Assembly: GCF_001855555.1 (NCBI RefSeq)
Contig: NZ_MKCT01000083.1
Coordinates: 86,181-150,180 of the forward strand
Source: Chromobacterium sphagni
GTDB taxonomy: Bacteria; Pseudomonadota; Gammaproteobacteria; Burkholderiales; Chromobacteriaceae
DNA length: 64,000 bases
Direction: 5' to 3'
The notes under the pieces were generated by a model that made no database searches, was not told where the DNA came from, and saw nothing but the letters and a program-made list of their open reading frames with translations. Positions within the stretch are counted from its first letter, which is position 1, and the number at the start of each line of letters is the position of its first letter. This document shows positions 54,729-63,681 of the stretch, piece after piece. The position numbers were made by a program, and so were the translations under genes.

Positions 54729-57362
54729 ATGGGCGTGAAGCGATTGTTGGGCATGGTGGTGCTGGCGGCGTGGTCGGCCGGCAGTTGGGCGGCGCCGGAT
54801 GCCGGCCAACTGGGCCAGAGTCTGTTCATGCGGGTGGCGGTGGATAGCAACAAGGGAGCGGCGGCGGGCGCGCCGTGTTCCGATCTGGGCGCGGATTGGG
54901 CGTCCTGCCTGAAGGGCCGGCTGATCCTGGAGAACAAGGGCGGGCAGGCGGTGCCGGCTGGCGGCGGCTGGAGCTTGTACCTGCACAGCATCCGCCGCAT
55001 CCTCAAGCTGGATACGCCGGACTTCGCCATCCGCCGCATCACCGGCGACCTGTACCAGATTACCCCGACCGCCAGTTTCCAGGGCCTGGCTCCAGGCCAA
55101 ACGCTGGAGCTGCCGCTGATAGACGAATACTGGATCCTGCAGGAGAGCGACGTGCTGCCGCGTCCCTATGTGGTGGTGGATGGCCAAGCGCCGGCGGTGC
55201 TGCAGCACAACAGCAGCGACGACGCCAGTTATCTGCTGCCGTTGACGGGGGACAACTGGAAGAATCCGGCCGGTGAATTGCGGCCGCTGATGAATATGGC
55301 GCAGCGCTACCACAGCTTCAGCCAGCGCGGCGCGCAGCTTTCCGCCGCGCAAGTGGCCAACCGCGTGATTCCGGCGGTGCGGCGCCAGCAGCTGGGCGGC
55401 GGGGAGCTGCTGGTCCGCGGCCTCAGCCTGAACCTGTCCGGCGTCAGCCCGGCGCAGCGGGAGGCGCTGGAGCAGCGCGCGGCGCAACTTGGCCTGCGCG
55501 GCGACGGCATCGGCGTGTCCGGCGGCGTGGTCGGCGCCCGCTTGCCGGCCGATATCGCCGTGTCCGGCGGCTACCGTTTGTTGATCGGCCAGCATGGCGT
55601 GAAAGTGGAAGGCTTCGACGCCGCCGGCGTGTTCTACGGCGTGCAGACACTGCTGGGCCTGCTGCCGCAGGGCGGCGGCCAGGTGCGCTGGATGACGGCG
55701 GAAGACGCGCCGCGCTATGCCCACCGCGGCTTCATGGCCGATGTGGCGCGCAACTTCAAGCAACCGTCCACGGTACGCCGCCTGATAGACCAGATGGCGG
55801 CCTACAAGCTCAACAAGCTGCACCTGCACCTGTCCGACGACGAAGGCTGGCGGCTGCAGATTCCCGGCCTGCCGGAGCTGACCGACGTCGGCGCGCGGCG
55901 CTGCCACGACCTGACGGAAACCCAATGCCTGGTGCCGCAGCTGGGCTCCGGCCCGGCCAACCAGTCCGGCGGCGGCTATTTCACCCGCGCCGATTACATC
56001 TCGCTGGTGAGTTACGCCCAGGCGCGTTTCATCGAGGTGATTCCGGAGTTCGACATGCCGGCGCACGCCCGCGCCGCGGTGGTGGCTATGGAGGCGCGCT
56101 ACCGCAAGCTGCTGGCGCAGGGCCAGCCGCAGGCGGCGGCCGAATACCGGCTGCTGGACCCACAGGACCAGTCCAACACGCTGTCGGTGCAGTTCTATGA
56201 CCGCCATACCTATCTGAACCCCTGCGTGCCGGGCAGCCAGCGCTTTGTCGCCAAGCTGGTGTCCGAGGTGGCGTCGATGCACCGCGACGCCGGCCAGCCG
56301 CTGGCAACCTGGCACTTCGGCGGCGACGAGGCGAAGAACATCCTGCTGGGGCCCGGCTTCCAGGATGTCAGCGGCGGCGATCCCGGCAAGGGCAAGGTGA
56401 GGATGGCGGAGCAGGACCAGCCTTGGGGGCGCTCGTCGGCCTGCCAGGCGATGATCGCCAAAGGACAGCTGAAGAGCGTGGCCGACTTGCCGCTCAATTT
56501 CGCGCGCGAGGCCAGTCGCATCGTGGCCAATCAGGGCATCGCCACCATGGCGGCATGGCAGGACGGCGTCAGCGGGGCGGCCTCATCCGCCGACTTCGCC
56601 ACCCGCAACACCATGGTCACCGAATGGGACACCTTGTACTGGGGCGCCGCTCAGGCGGTAAACGGTTACGCCGCCAAGGGCTTCAAGACGGTGCTGGCGT
56701 TGCCGGACTACCTTTACTTCGATTTCCCCTACGAGCTGAACCCGCGCGAGCACGGCTATTACTGGGCGTCGCGCGATACCGACAGTTACAAGGTGTTCAG
56801 CTTCGCGCCGGACAATCTGCCGCAAAACGCCGAAGTGATGCCGGACCGCCAGGGTCAGCCGTTCGCGGTGAGCAGCTCCGCCGCGCCGGCGCAGTACGCC
56901 GGCATCCAGGGCCAGGCTTGGACCGAGGTGATGCGCACCGACCAGGAGTTTGAAACCATGGTCTATCCGCGCCTGCTGGCGCTGGCCGAAAGAGCCTGGC
57001 ACAAGGCCGGCTGGGAGCGGCCGTACACGGTGGGGGAAACCTACCAGCTGGGCGTCACCCACCTGGTGGACAAGGACGCGTTGAACCGCGACTGGCAGCA
57101 GTTCGCCGCGGTGCTGGGCTGGCGAGAGGCTCCCAAGCTGGAGCGGGCCGGCATAGCCTACCGCTTGCCGCTGCCGGCGGGGCTGTCCGGTCCGAACGGA
57201 TTGGCGACCGCCACCGAATGGCCCGGCGCGCGGCTGGAGTACTCTTATGATGGCCGCAGCTGGCAGTTCTATTCGCCCGGCCAGCAGGTGCAGGCGCGCT
57301 ACTGGCGCGGCGTCAGCCAGGATGGCAGGCGCGGCAGCCGGGTGGAGACGCTGGGCAACTGA
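54729..57362 (+). CDS. Secreted GH20 beta-N-acetylhexosaminidase (chitobiase)
   Basis: 877 residues from ATG 54729 with AAGGGAG upstream. Signal peptide ~1-22 (MGVKRLLGMVVLAAWSAGSWA). Domains in order: CHB/HEX carbohydrate-binding N-terminal domain (~30-190), GH20b domain (~200-330), GH20 catalytic barrel (~340-790) with 'LNKLHLHLSDDEGWRLQIPGLPELTDVG', 'VIPEFDMPAHARAA' and the catalytic Asp-Glu pair in 'WHFGGDEAKN', and a C-terminal Ig-like domain (~800-877). It cleaves chitobiose to N-acetylglucosamine. It complements the chitinase at 5.8-7.2 kb. Confidence 0.95.
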   Translation: MGVKRLLGMVVLAAWSAGSWAAPDAGQLGQSLFMRVAVDSNKGAAAGAPCSDLGADWASCLKGRLILENKGGQAVPAGGGWSLYLHSIRRILKLDTPDFAIRRITGDLYQITPTASFQGLAPGQTLELPLIDEYWILQESDVLPRPYVVVDGQAPAVLQHNSSDDASYLLPLTGDNWKNPAGELRPLMNMAQRYHSFSQRGAQLSAAQVANRVIPAVRRQQLGGGELLVRGLSLNLSGVSPAQREALEQRAAQLGLRGDGIGVSGGVVGARLPADIAVSGGYRLLIGQHGVKVEGFDAAGVFYGVQTLLGLLPQGGGQVRWMTAEDAPRYAHRGFMADVARNFKQPSTVRRLIDQMAAYKLNKLHLHLSDDEGWRLQIPGLPELTDVGARRCHDLTETQCLVPQLGSGPANQSGGGYFTRADYISLVSYAQARFIEVIPEFDMPAHARAAVVAMEARYRKLLAQGQPQAAAEYRLLDPQDQSNTLSVQFYDRHTYLNPCVPGSQRFVAKLVSEVASMHRDAGQPLATWHFGGDEAKNILLGPGFQDVSGGDPGKGKVRMAEQDQPWGRSSACQAMIAKGQLKSVADLPLNFAREASRIVANQGIATMAAWQDGVSGAASSADFATRNTMVTEWDTLYWGAAQAVNGYAAKGFKTVLALPDYLYFDFPYELNPREHGYYWASRDTDSYKVFSFAPDNLPQNAEVMPDRQGQPFAVSSSAAPAQYAGIQGQAWTEVMRTDQEFETMVYPRLLALAERAWHKAGWERPYTVGETYQLGVTHLVDKDALNRDWQQFAAVLGWREAPKLERAGIAYRLPLPAGLSGPNGLATATEWPGARLEYSYDGRSWQFYSPGQQVQARYWRGVSQDGRRGSRVETLGN

Positions 57363-57374
57363 TTTCGGCTGGAA

Positions 57375-57414
57375 ATGACAACAGCCCGCCGGCATGCCGG
57401 CGGGCTGTTGTCAT
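57375..57414. terminator. 40-bp perfect palindrome between convergent genes
   Basis: 57375-57414 is a gap-free perfect palindrome: each half begins ATGACAACAGCCCGCCGGCA. It lies between the hexosaminidase stop (57362) and the fbpC stop (57428), so it can form a 17+ bp hairpin in either transcript and probably ends both. Confidence 0.8.
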
Positions 57415-57427
57415 GGGCAGGCGGCTG

Positions 57428-58555
57428 TCAGCTGCCGTGGCGGAACAGCGCCGGACTGTGCTGCAGCCGGGTGGCGCCGGCAGGAAGGCCGCCGCGGCCG
57501 CCGCTTGCCTCCTGCGCCTGCTGCGGGGCGGCGAAACAAGCCACCGCGCCTTCCACGCTCAAGGACACCCGCTGACCCGGCTGCGGACTGCGATGGCCGG
57601 GCACCCGCGCCGCCAGCAGGCTGCCGTCCGCCAGCATCAGCCGCACGCTGGCGTCGTGGCCGTAGTAGCTGACGTCGATCACCTCCGCCTGCGGAGCGCT
57701 GCCGCCTGCCGGCTGCAGGCATATCTGCTCCGGGCGCAGCAGCACGTTGACCGCCCCTTGCGGCATATCGTCGAGCAAGGGTAGGCGGCCAAGCAGGCAC
57801 AGCGCTTCGCCGTTCCCGGCCTCGCCCGGCAGCAGGATGGCGTCGCCGACGAAATCGGCCAGCGCGGCGCTGGCCGGGCGCTGGTACAGCGTTTGCGGAC
57901 TGGCCACCTGCAACAGCCGGCCCTGCCACAGCACCGCCACCTGGCTGCCCATGGTCAGCGCCTCGGCCTGATCGTGGGTGACCATCAGCGCGGTGGTGTT
58001 GCTGGCGTCCAGCGCCGCCGCCACCGCCTGGCGGGTTTCGCCGCGCAGCGCGGCGTCCAGCGCCGAAAACGGCTCGTCCAGCAGCACCAGCGCCGGCTTG
58101 GGCGCCAGCGCGCGCGCCAGCGCCACCCGTTGCTGCTGGCCGCCGGACAATTGTTGCGGCGCGCGTTCGGCGAAGCTCGCCGGCAGGCCCACCATTTCCA
58201 GCAGCTCGGCCACGCGGTGGCGTTGCCGCCGCTCGGCCCGCGGCAGGCCGAACACGATGTTGTCGGCGACCGACAGGTGCGGGAACAGCGCGCCCTCCTG
58301 CGGCACGTAGCCGATATGGCGATGCTCCGGCGGCAGATGGACATCGGGGCTGCTGACCAGGCGGCCGCCGATGTGGATGCTGCCGCCGTCGCAGCGTTCG
58401 AAGCCGCACAATAGTCGCAGCAGCGTGGTCTTGCCGCTGCCGGACGGCCCCAGCAGTGCCAGCAGCGAACCCTGCCCGACGTCCAGGGTGATGTTGTCCA
58501 GCACCCGCTGTTTGCCGAAGTGTTTGCCGAGTCCGGCGATTTTCAATTCTGACAT
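57428..58555 (-). CDS. fbpC: Iron(III) ABC transporter, ATP-binding protein
   Basis: 375 residues. Walker A 'LLALLGPSGSGKTTLLRLL', Q-loop 'GYVPQEGALFPHLSVADNIVFG', signature 'QQLSGGQQQRVALARALAPKPALVLLDEPFSALD', His switch 'MVTHDQAEAL', and a C-terminal TOBE domain (~240-350, 'AVNVLLRPEQICLQP' and 'VIDVSYYGHDASVRLMLADG'). FbpC powers import of ferric iron through FbpB. It is the last gene of the fbpABC group, 31 bases after fbpB. Confidence 0.93.
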   Translation of the reverse strand: MSELKIAGLGKHFGKQRVLDNITLDVGQGSLLALLGPSGSGKTTLLRLLCGFERCDGGSIHIGGRLVSSPDVHLPPEHRHIGYVPQEGALFPHLSVADNIVFGLPRAERRQRHRVAELLEMVGLPASFAERAPQQLSGGQQQRVALARALAPKPALVLLDEPFSALDAALRGETRQAVAAALDASNTTALMVTHDQAEALTMGSQVAVLWQGRLLQVASPQTLYQRPASAALADFVGDAILLPGEAGNGEALCLLGRLPLLDDMPQGAVNVLLRPEQICLQPAGGSAPQAEVIDVSYYGHDASVRLMLADGSLLAARVPGHRSPQPGQRVSLSVEGAVACFAAPQQAQEASGGRGGLPAGATRLQHSPALFRHGS

Positions 58556-58586
58556 GATGTTTTCCAGCGTAATGGCAAGCGCGCCG

Positions 58587-60173
58587 CTATTCGTGGTGGG
58601 CGCCGCCGCCCAGCACCGCGCCGCGTCCCAGCAGCGACATCAGCAGCCAGGTGGAGCACAGCGACAGGGCGATCAGGATGGCGGCGTAGGGCGCTGCGGC
58701 GGCGAAGGCCAGCGCGGCGGTGTCGGCCCAGACCTGGGTGGCCAGCGTTTCGGTGCCGATCGGCGAGAGCAGCAGGGTGGCGGTCAGTTCGGTGACGATG
58801 GAGATGAACACCAGGCTGGCCGCCGCGCCCAGGCCAGGGCCGGCAAGCGGCAGCACCACCCGCCACAGAGCCTGCCACCAGTTGAGGCCCAGCGAGCGCG
58901 CCAACTCCTCCAGCCGGCTTTCCGCCTGCAGCAGCGCGCTGCGCACGCTGACCAGCGCCAGCGGCAGAAACATGACGGCGTAGGCCAGCACCAGCATCAG
59001 CGCGCTCTGGTACAGCGGGCGCAGCCACTGGATGGCCAGGTTCACCAGCGCCAGCGCGATGACGATGCCGGGCACGCCCTGCGCCAGATACACCACCCGC
59101 TCCAGCAGGTGGGCCAGACGGCCGGGGTGGCGCGCCAGCAGATAGCCCAGCGGCAGCGCCAGCAGCGTGGTGAGTGCCGCGCCGGACAGGCCAAGCTCCA
59201 ACGAGGACAAGGTGGCGGACAACAACAGCTGCGGCGACACCTCGGCCGGCGTCACCGCGTCCGCGCCCGGTTGCAGCGTCCAGTACAGGATGGTGGCGAT
59301 TGGGGCCAGCAGGGTGGCGGCGGTTTGCAGCAGCAACCCTGCCAGCACCGGCCAGCGCTTCCAGCCCAGTTCGATCCGCTGAGCGGCGCGGCGCGCGCCG
59401 CGGTCCAGCCGCTGGTAGCGGGCGTCGCCGCGCACGCGCAGCTCGGCCAGCAGGCATACCACGCCCAGCAGCATCAGTACGCTGGCCAGCAGCGAGGCGC
59501 CGGCGCTGTCGAAGCTGGCGCGGTATTCGGCGTAGATTTCGGTGGTGAAAGTATGGAAGTGCAGCAGCATGAAGGCGCCGAACTCGGACAGCGACGACAG
59601 CGCCACCAGCAGCATGCCGCCCAGCAGCGCGGGCTTGAGTTGCGGCAGCGCCACCCGGCCGAAACAGGCCCACGGTCCCAGGCCCAGTGCGCGCGCGGTT
59701 TCCTCCAGCGCCGGATCCATATTGCGCAGCATCGCCGACACCGGCAGGTAGACCAGCGGGGTGTAGGCGGTGGTCAGCACCAGCCAGGCACCCCAGAAGC
59801 CTTGCAGGTCGGCGCTGATCGACACCCAGGCGAAGCTGGTGATGAAGGGCGGGATGGCCAACGGCACCACGCACAAGAGCGCCCACAGCTTGTGGCCGGG
59901 CAGGCGGGTGCGTTCGACGAACCAGGCCGAGGCGGTGCCGGCCAGCGCGCAGCTGAGGGTGCTGGCGACGACGATCAGCAGGGTGTTGCCGGCCAGCCGG
60001 GCGACGATGGGGCGCAACAGCAGGTCGGCGGCTTCCTGCCCGCCGTAGGTCAGCGCCTGCCACAGCGTGAAGGCCAGCGGCAGCAGCACCAGCGCCGCCA
60101 CCGCGGCGGCGCCGGCCAGCAGGCCCCAAGGCCGCCGCCCGCCGGCGGCCAGGCGCAAGGTGGCGGCATCCAT
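58587..60173 (-). CDS. fbpB: Iron(III) ABC transporter, permease
   Basis: 528 residues, about 12 membrane helices in two homologous halves of six, as in FbpB/SfuB. Each half carries the binding-protein-dependent transport EAA loop, for example 'EETARALGLGPWACFGRVALPQLKPALLGG' and 'EELARSLGLNWWQALWRVVLPLAGPGLG'. Its ATG (60173) abuts the fbpA TAA. It forms the membrane channel that accepts Fe3+ from FbpA. Confidence 0.93.
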   Translation of the reverse strand: MDAATLRLAAGGRRPWGLLAGAAAVAALVLLPLAFTLWQALTYGGQEAADLLLRPIVARLAGNTLLIVVASTLSCALAGTASAWFVERTRLPGHKLWALLCVVPLAIPPFITSFAWVSISADLQGFWGAWLVLTTAYTPLVYLPVSAMLRNMDPALEETARALGLGPWACFGRVALPQLKPALLGGMLLVALSSLSEFGAFMLLHFHTFTTEIYAEYRASFDSAGASLLASVLMLLGVVCLLAELRVRGDARYQRLDRGARRAAQRIELGWKRWPVLAGLLLQTAATLLAPIATILYWTLQPGADAVTPAEVSPQLLLSATLSSLELGLSGAALTTLLALPLGYLLARHPGRLAHLLERVVYLAQGVPGIVIALALVNLAIQWLRPLYQSALMLVLAYAVMFLPLALVSVRSALLQAESRLEELARSLGLNWWQALWRVVLPLAGPGLGAAASLVFISIVTELTATLLLSPIGTETLATQVWADTAALAFAAAAPYAAILIALSLCSTWLLMSLLGRGAVLGGGAHHE

Positions 60174-61175
60174 TTACAGCAATCCGGCCTGGCGCAGCAG
60201 CTTGGCCGACTGGCTGTCGTCGCCCAGCTTCTGCATGTCCAGCGGCGGCGGCGTCAGCTGGCTGAAGGGCTTCAGCTGCGGCGCCGGCGCCACGCTGGGC
60301 AGCAGCGGGTATTCAAAGGTGATGTTGCTCTTGGCGATCAGTTGCTGCGCGCGCGGGCTTACCAGGTAGGCCAGGAATTTCTGCGCCGCTTCCGGGTTGC
60401 GCGAGGTTTTCAGGATGCCGGCGCCGGATACGTTGACCAGCGCGCCGACGTCGGCGTTGGCGAAGTGGTACAGCTGGCTGTGCATGCCCTTGCTGCCCAG
60501 CTCCACCTGCAGGCGGGTCCAGTAGTAGTTGTTGATGACGCCCACCGCCACGCCGCCGCGGTTCACCGCCGCTACCACGCCCTCGTTGTCGTCGAAGGTC
60601 TGCGAGTTGTCGCGCAGGCCCTTCAGCCAGGCCAGGGTCGCCGCTTCGCCCTTCAGCGCGCGCACAGCGCTGACCAGCGGCAGGAAGTCGCCGTCGGACG
60701 GAGCGATCGCCAGCTTGCCCTTCCATTGCGGCTTGGCCAGGTCCAGTAGGCTGGCGGGCATCTGGCCGGCGGCGGCCAGCTTGGTGTTGAACACCAGCAC
60801 GTTCTCGCGCGCCATCACGCCCACCCATTCGCCCTGCGGCGAGCTGTAGCGCGCCGGAATCGGCGACAGGGTGGCTGCCGGCAGCTTGGCCAGCATCTGC
60901 CGGTTTTCCAGCAGCATCAGTTCCGGCGAGTTGGAGGCGAAATAGACGTCGGCCGGCGAGGCCTTGCCTTCGGCCAGCAGCTGGGCCGACAGTTCCGGGC
61001 CTTCTCCGGAACGGATCTTGACGCCGACGCCGCTCATTTTTTCGAAGTCGTCGGTCAGCAGCTTGATGGTTTGCGGGTGCTGGGCGTTGTAAAGGATCAG
61101 GCTGGCGGCGCCGGCCAGCTGGCTGGCGGCCAGCACGGTGCCGGCCAGCAGGGCGGAAATCAGTGTGCGTTTCAT
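60174..61175 (-). CDS. fbpA: Periplasmic ferric iron-binding protein
   Basis: 333 residues from ATG 61175 (or 61178) after GGGAG. Signal peptide ~1-24 ('ISALLAGTVLAASQLAGA'). The type II binding-protein fold begins with 'SLILYNAQHPQTIKLLTDDFEKMSGV', and the Fe3+-binding pair of tyrosines is in 'VGVINNYYWTRLQ'; 'SPADVYFASNSPELM' and 'FANADVGALVNVSGAGIL' are further family segments. It captures ferric iron in the periplasm for FbpBC. Confidence 0.93.
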   Translation of the reverse strand: MKRTLISALLAGTVLAASQLAGAASLILYNAQHPQTIKLLTDDFEKMSGVGVKIRSGEGPELSAQLLAEGKASPADVYFASNSPELMLLENRQMLAKLPAATLSPIPARYSSPQGEWVGVMARENVLVFNTKLAAAGQMPASLLDLAKPQWKGKLAIAPSDGDFLPLVSAVRALKGEAATLAWLKGLRDNSQTFDDNEGVVAAVNRGGVAVGVINNYYWTRLQVELGSKGMHSQLYHFANADVGALVNVSGAGILKTSRNPEAAQKFLAYLVSPRAQQLIAKSNITFEYPLLPSVAPAPQLKPFSQLTPPPLDMQKLGDDSQSAKLLRQAGLL

Positions 61176-61223
61176 CATTGCTCCCTATGTGGACGCCGCC
61201 TGGCGGCGCCCCGGTTGGATTTC

Positions 61224-62504
61224 TCAGTTGTTGAACAGGGCTTCGCCGATATAGCCGCCGGGGCGCGCGCCTGCCGGACAAGCGAAGACAGCACTGCCGA
61301 CATGGGTGATGTACTGGTTCATCATGTCCATGCTCGCCAGCTTCTTGTTGATGCGGATGAAGCCGGTGCGGGGGTCGCGCTGGTAGGCGATGAAGAACAG
61401 GCCCGCGTCGTACTCGACGCCCTGGCGCCATGGCGGCCAGCGCTCGGCGTAGAAGTTGGCGCCGTCGTTGTAGGAGTAGGCGCGGCGCAGGATGCGGGCG
61501 CCGTCGTTCTCCTGCGGCGAGGCCACGCGCGAGTGGGCGGTGTCCGGTATCACCGGATTGCCTTCTTTGTCCACCGCGTCCAGCCTCATCGGCTCGAACT
61601 CGCGCTTCTGGCCCAGCGGCGCGCCGCTGTCCTTGTAGCGGCCCACCACTTCCTGCTGGAAGCCCAGTTCGGTCTTGTCCCAGTGCTCCAGCGCGATGCG
61701 GATGCGGCGCACCACCATATAGCTGCCGTTCTTCATCCAGCCGCCCTCGTCGCCGACCCAGACGAACTGGTTCATCAGCGCCGGGTCCTTGGTGGACGGG
61801 TTGTTGGTGCCGTCCTTGAAGCCCATCAGGTTGCGCGGAGTGCCGCCGCCGGGCGCGCCGCTGGCGAAGCCGGTCTGCACCCAGCGCACGCTGGCGATGC
61901 CGTCGGTGATGGCGGCCAGCTGGCGCACCGCGTGGAAAGCCACTTGCGGATCGTCGGCGCAGGCCTGGATCGACAGATCGCCGCCGCTCTTCTCTGGCAC
62001 CAACTGGTCGCCGTTGAATTTGGGCAGGTCCACCAGCGCTTCCGGCCGGCGCGACGCCAGGCCGTAGCGGTCGACGCCGTCCTTGCTGAACAGGCCTGGG
62101 CCGAAGCCGAAGGTGAGGGTGAGGCGGGCGGTGGCAAGGCCCACCGCTTCGCCGGAGTCCAGCGGCGCCTTGTCGTTCTGGCCGCTCAGCGCGCGCGCGG
62201 GCAGGCCCTGGCTCATGCGCCGGGCGGCCTCGGTCCAGGTTTTCAGCAGCGCGATGACGTCCTCGCGCTTGCTGGTTTGCAGATCGAAGGCGGCGAAGTA
62301 GCTGTTCTGCTGCTGCGGCGTCAGGATGCCGCTCTGGTGCGGGCCGTCGAAGGGCTCGTGGTCGCTCGCCGCCGCTTTGGCGCGCTTGGCCTGAGCGGCC
62401 GCCAGCGCCTTGCCGCCGCCCAGCCAGCCGGCTAGCGCCAGCGCGCCCCCGCCTTTGAGGAAGCCGCGCCGCGATGGTTGTTTCGGCTTGTTGCGGTCTG
62501 TCAT
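61224..62504 (-). CDS. efeB: Tat-exported DyP-type heme peroxidase (EfeB-like)
   Basis: 426 residues. Twin-arginine signal 'PSRRGFLKGGGALALAGWLGGG' (~11-32). The DyP-fold motif 'GFKDGTNNPSTKD' holds the catalytic Asp; the heme-ligand His is in the late 'PDTAHSRVASPQENDGARILRRAYSYNDG', and 'AGLFFIAYQRDPRTGFIRI' closes the fold. EfeB-type enzymes in the periplasm help ferrous/ferric iron uptake or release iron from heme. Its ATG overlaps the stop of the upstream propeller gene (ATGA), and fbpA starts 46 bases downstream. Confidence 0.92.
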   Translation of the reverse strand: MTDRNKPKQPSRRGFLKGGGALALAGWLGGGKALAAAQAKRAKAAASDHEPFDGPHQSGILTPQQQNSYFAAFDLQTSKREDVIALLKTWTEAARRMSQGLPARALSGQNDKAPLDSGEAVGLATARLTLTFGFGPGLFSKDGVDRYGLASRRPEALVDLPKFNGDQLVPEKSGGDLSIQACADDPQVAFHAVRQLAAITDGIASVRWVQTGFASGAPGGGTPRNLMGFKDGTNNPSTKDPALMNQFVWVGDEGGWMKNGSYMVVRRIRIALEHWDKTELGFQQEVVGRYKDSGAPLGQKREFEPMRLDAVDKEGNPVIPDTAHSRVASPQENDGARILRRAYSYNDGANFYAERWPPWRQGVEYDAGLFFIAYQRDPRTGFIRINKKLASMDMMNQYITHVGSAVFACPAGARPGGYIGEALFNN

Positions 62505-63625
62505 TTTGCCAATACCAGATTATTGTTGTCGTCGGTGACGAAGTAGAAGCCATCGCCTTCCGGCGTCATGGCGATGCCGAACAGGTCGCCGTTGCCGGGC
62601 GGGGTCTGCGCCTTGTTGGCGTCGATCCAGCGCGCCGCCAGTTGTTCGCCAGTGGCCGGGTCGATCTCCACTACCTTGCCGTTGGAGCCGTTGGTGACCA
62701 GCAGATGGCCTTGTGGCGTGGTGGTCATCGCCAGCGGGCGCAGCAGCAGGCCGTCGTGGGTCAGGGTGCGGCCGATGCCGGCGCTGGTGGTGCGGGTGGT
62801 AGCGTCCCAGATTTCGCTGATGCGGTTGTTCAACGCGTCGGATACGAAGAGCTTGTCGTCCTTGCCGTAGGCCAGGCCAGTGGGGCCGATCAGGAACACG
62901 CCCTTGTCGGCCTGCTCGCCGAAGCCGCTGGCCACCACGGTGCGGCTGACGATCTTGGGCGCCTGGCCGGCGGGGATGTCCAGCTCCAGCCGCAGCACGG
63001 TGGCCAGGCTCACCACCGGCGGCGTGCCCTTGGAGCTGCCGACGCCGAAGCCGGAGTTGCTGACAAACAGCGTGGCCTTGTCGCCCTTGTCTATCACCGC
63101 CATATTGCCCCATGGGTTGTTGATGTCGGCGCCGGCCCAAACGTCGACCAGCTTGCCGGACGAGTCCAGCACCATCAGGCAGCCGGCGCCCTTGGTGTCG
63201 GTGGTGCCGTCGTTGCTGGGCGTGCTGCCGACTATCACCCAGCCGCTCTTGAGCACCGTCATCGCGGTGGACAGGCCGACGCCGCCCGGACACTGCTGCA
63301 GCGTGCGCGGGAGCTGCGCGAACAGCGACATCTGCTTGCTGTCCGGATGGTAGTCGACGATGGTGCTGCCCAGGCCCTGCAGGTTGGCGGCGTTGTTGAA
63401 ATTGTCCACCAGCACGTCGCCCGCTTTGAGCTTGCCGGCGCTGACCGGCGACACCGCGATGGCGTAGGGGTTCTGGTCGCCGTTGTCGGGCACGGTGTTG
63501 GTGAGGATGGTGTGGCGTCTGATGCCGGACAGGAAGTTGCCGTCGGCGTGAGCCGCGCCAGTCAGCGCCAGCATGGCGGCGATGGCCGCTGCGGCGAGGC
63601 CGCGATGCGAGAAGTTCCGCTTCAT
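62501..63625 (-). CDS. Secreted NHL/beta-propeller protein
   Basis: 374 residues from ATG 63625, which has GGAGAG upstream; an ATG at 63640 contains that site. Signal peptide ~1-28 ('FSHRGLAAAAIAAMLALTGAAHA'). The body repeats about every 45-50 residues with 'NPYAIAVSP', 'PTGLAYGKDDKLFVSDALNNRISEI', 'LLRPLAMTTTPQGHLLVTNGSNGKVVEIDPATGE' and 'GDLFGIAMTPEGDGFYFVTDDNNNL', the NHL/SMP-30-like propeller pattern. Translationally coupled to efeB. Role in iron uptake is inferred from the operon; it may scaffold or bind a ligand. Confidence 0.82.
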   Translation of the reverse strand: MKRNFSHRGLAAAAIAAMLALTGAAHADGNFLSGIRRHTILTNTVPDNGDQNPYAIAVSPVSAGKLKAGDVLVDNFNNAANLQGLGSTIVDYHPDSKQMSLFAQLPRTLQQCPGGVGLSTAMTVLKSGWVIVGSTPSNDGTTDTKGAGCLMVLDSSGKLVDVWAGADINNPWGNMAVIDKGDKATLFVSNSGFGVGSSKGTPPVVSLATVLRLELDIPAGQAPKIVSRTVVASGFGEQADKGVFLIGPTGLAYGKDDKLFVSDALNNRISEIWDATTRTTSAGIGRTLTHDGLLLRPLAMTTTPQGHLLVTNGSNGKVVEIDPATGEQLAARWIDANKAQTPPGNGDLFGIAMTPEGDGFYFVTDDNNNLVLAK

Positions 63626-63681
63626 CTTTACACTCTCCATTATGGCCGGACGCTTCGGTCCGGCCAGTCGGTATTTTATGG

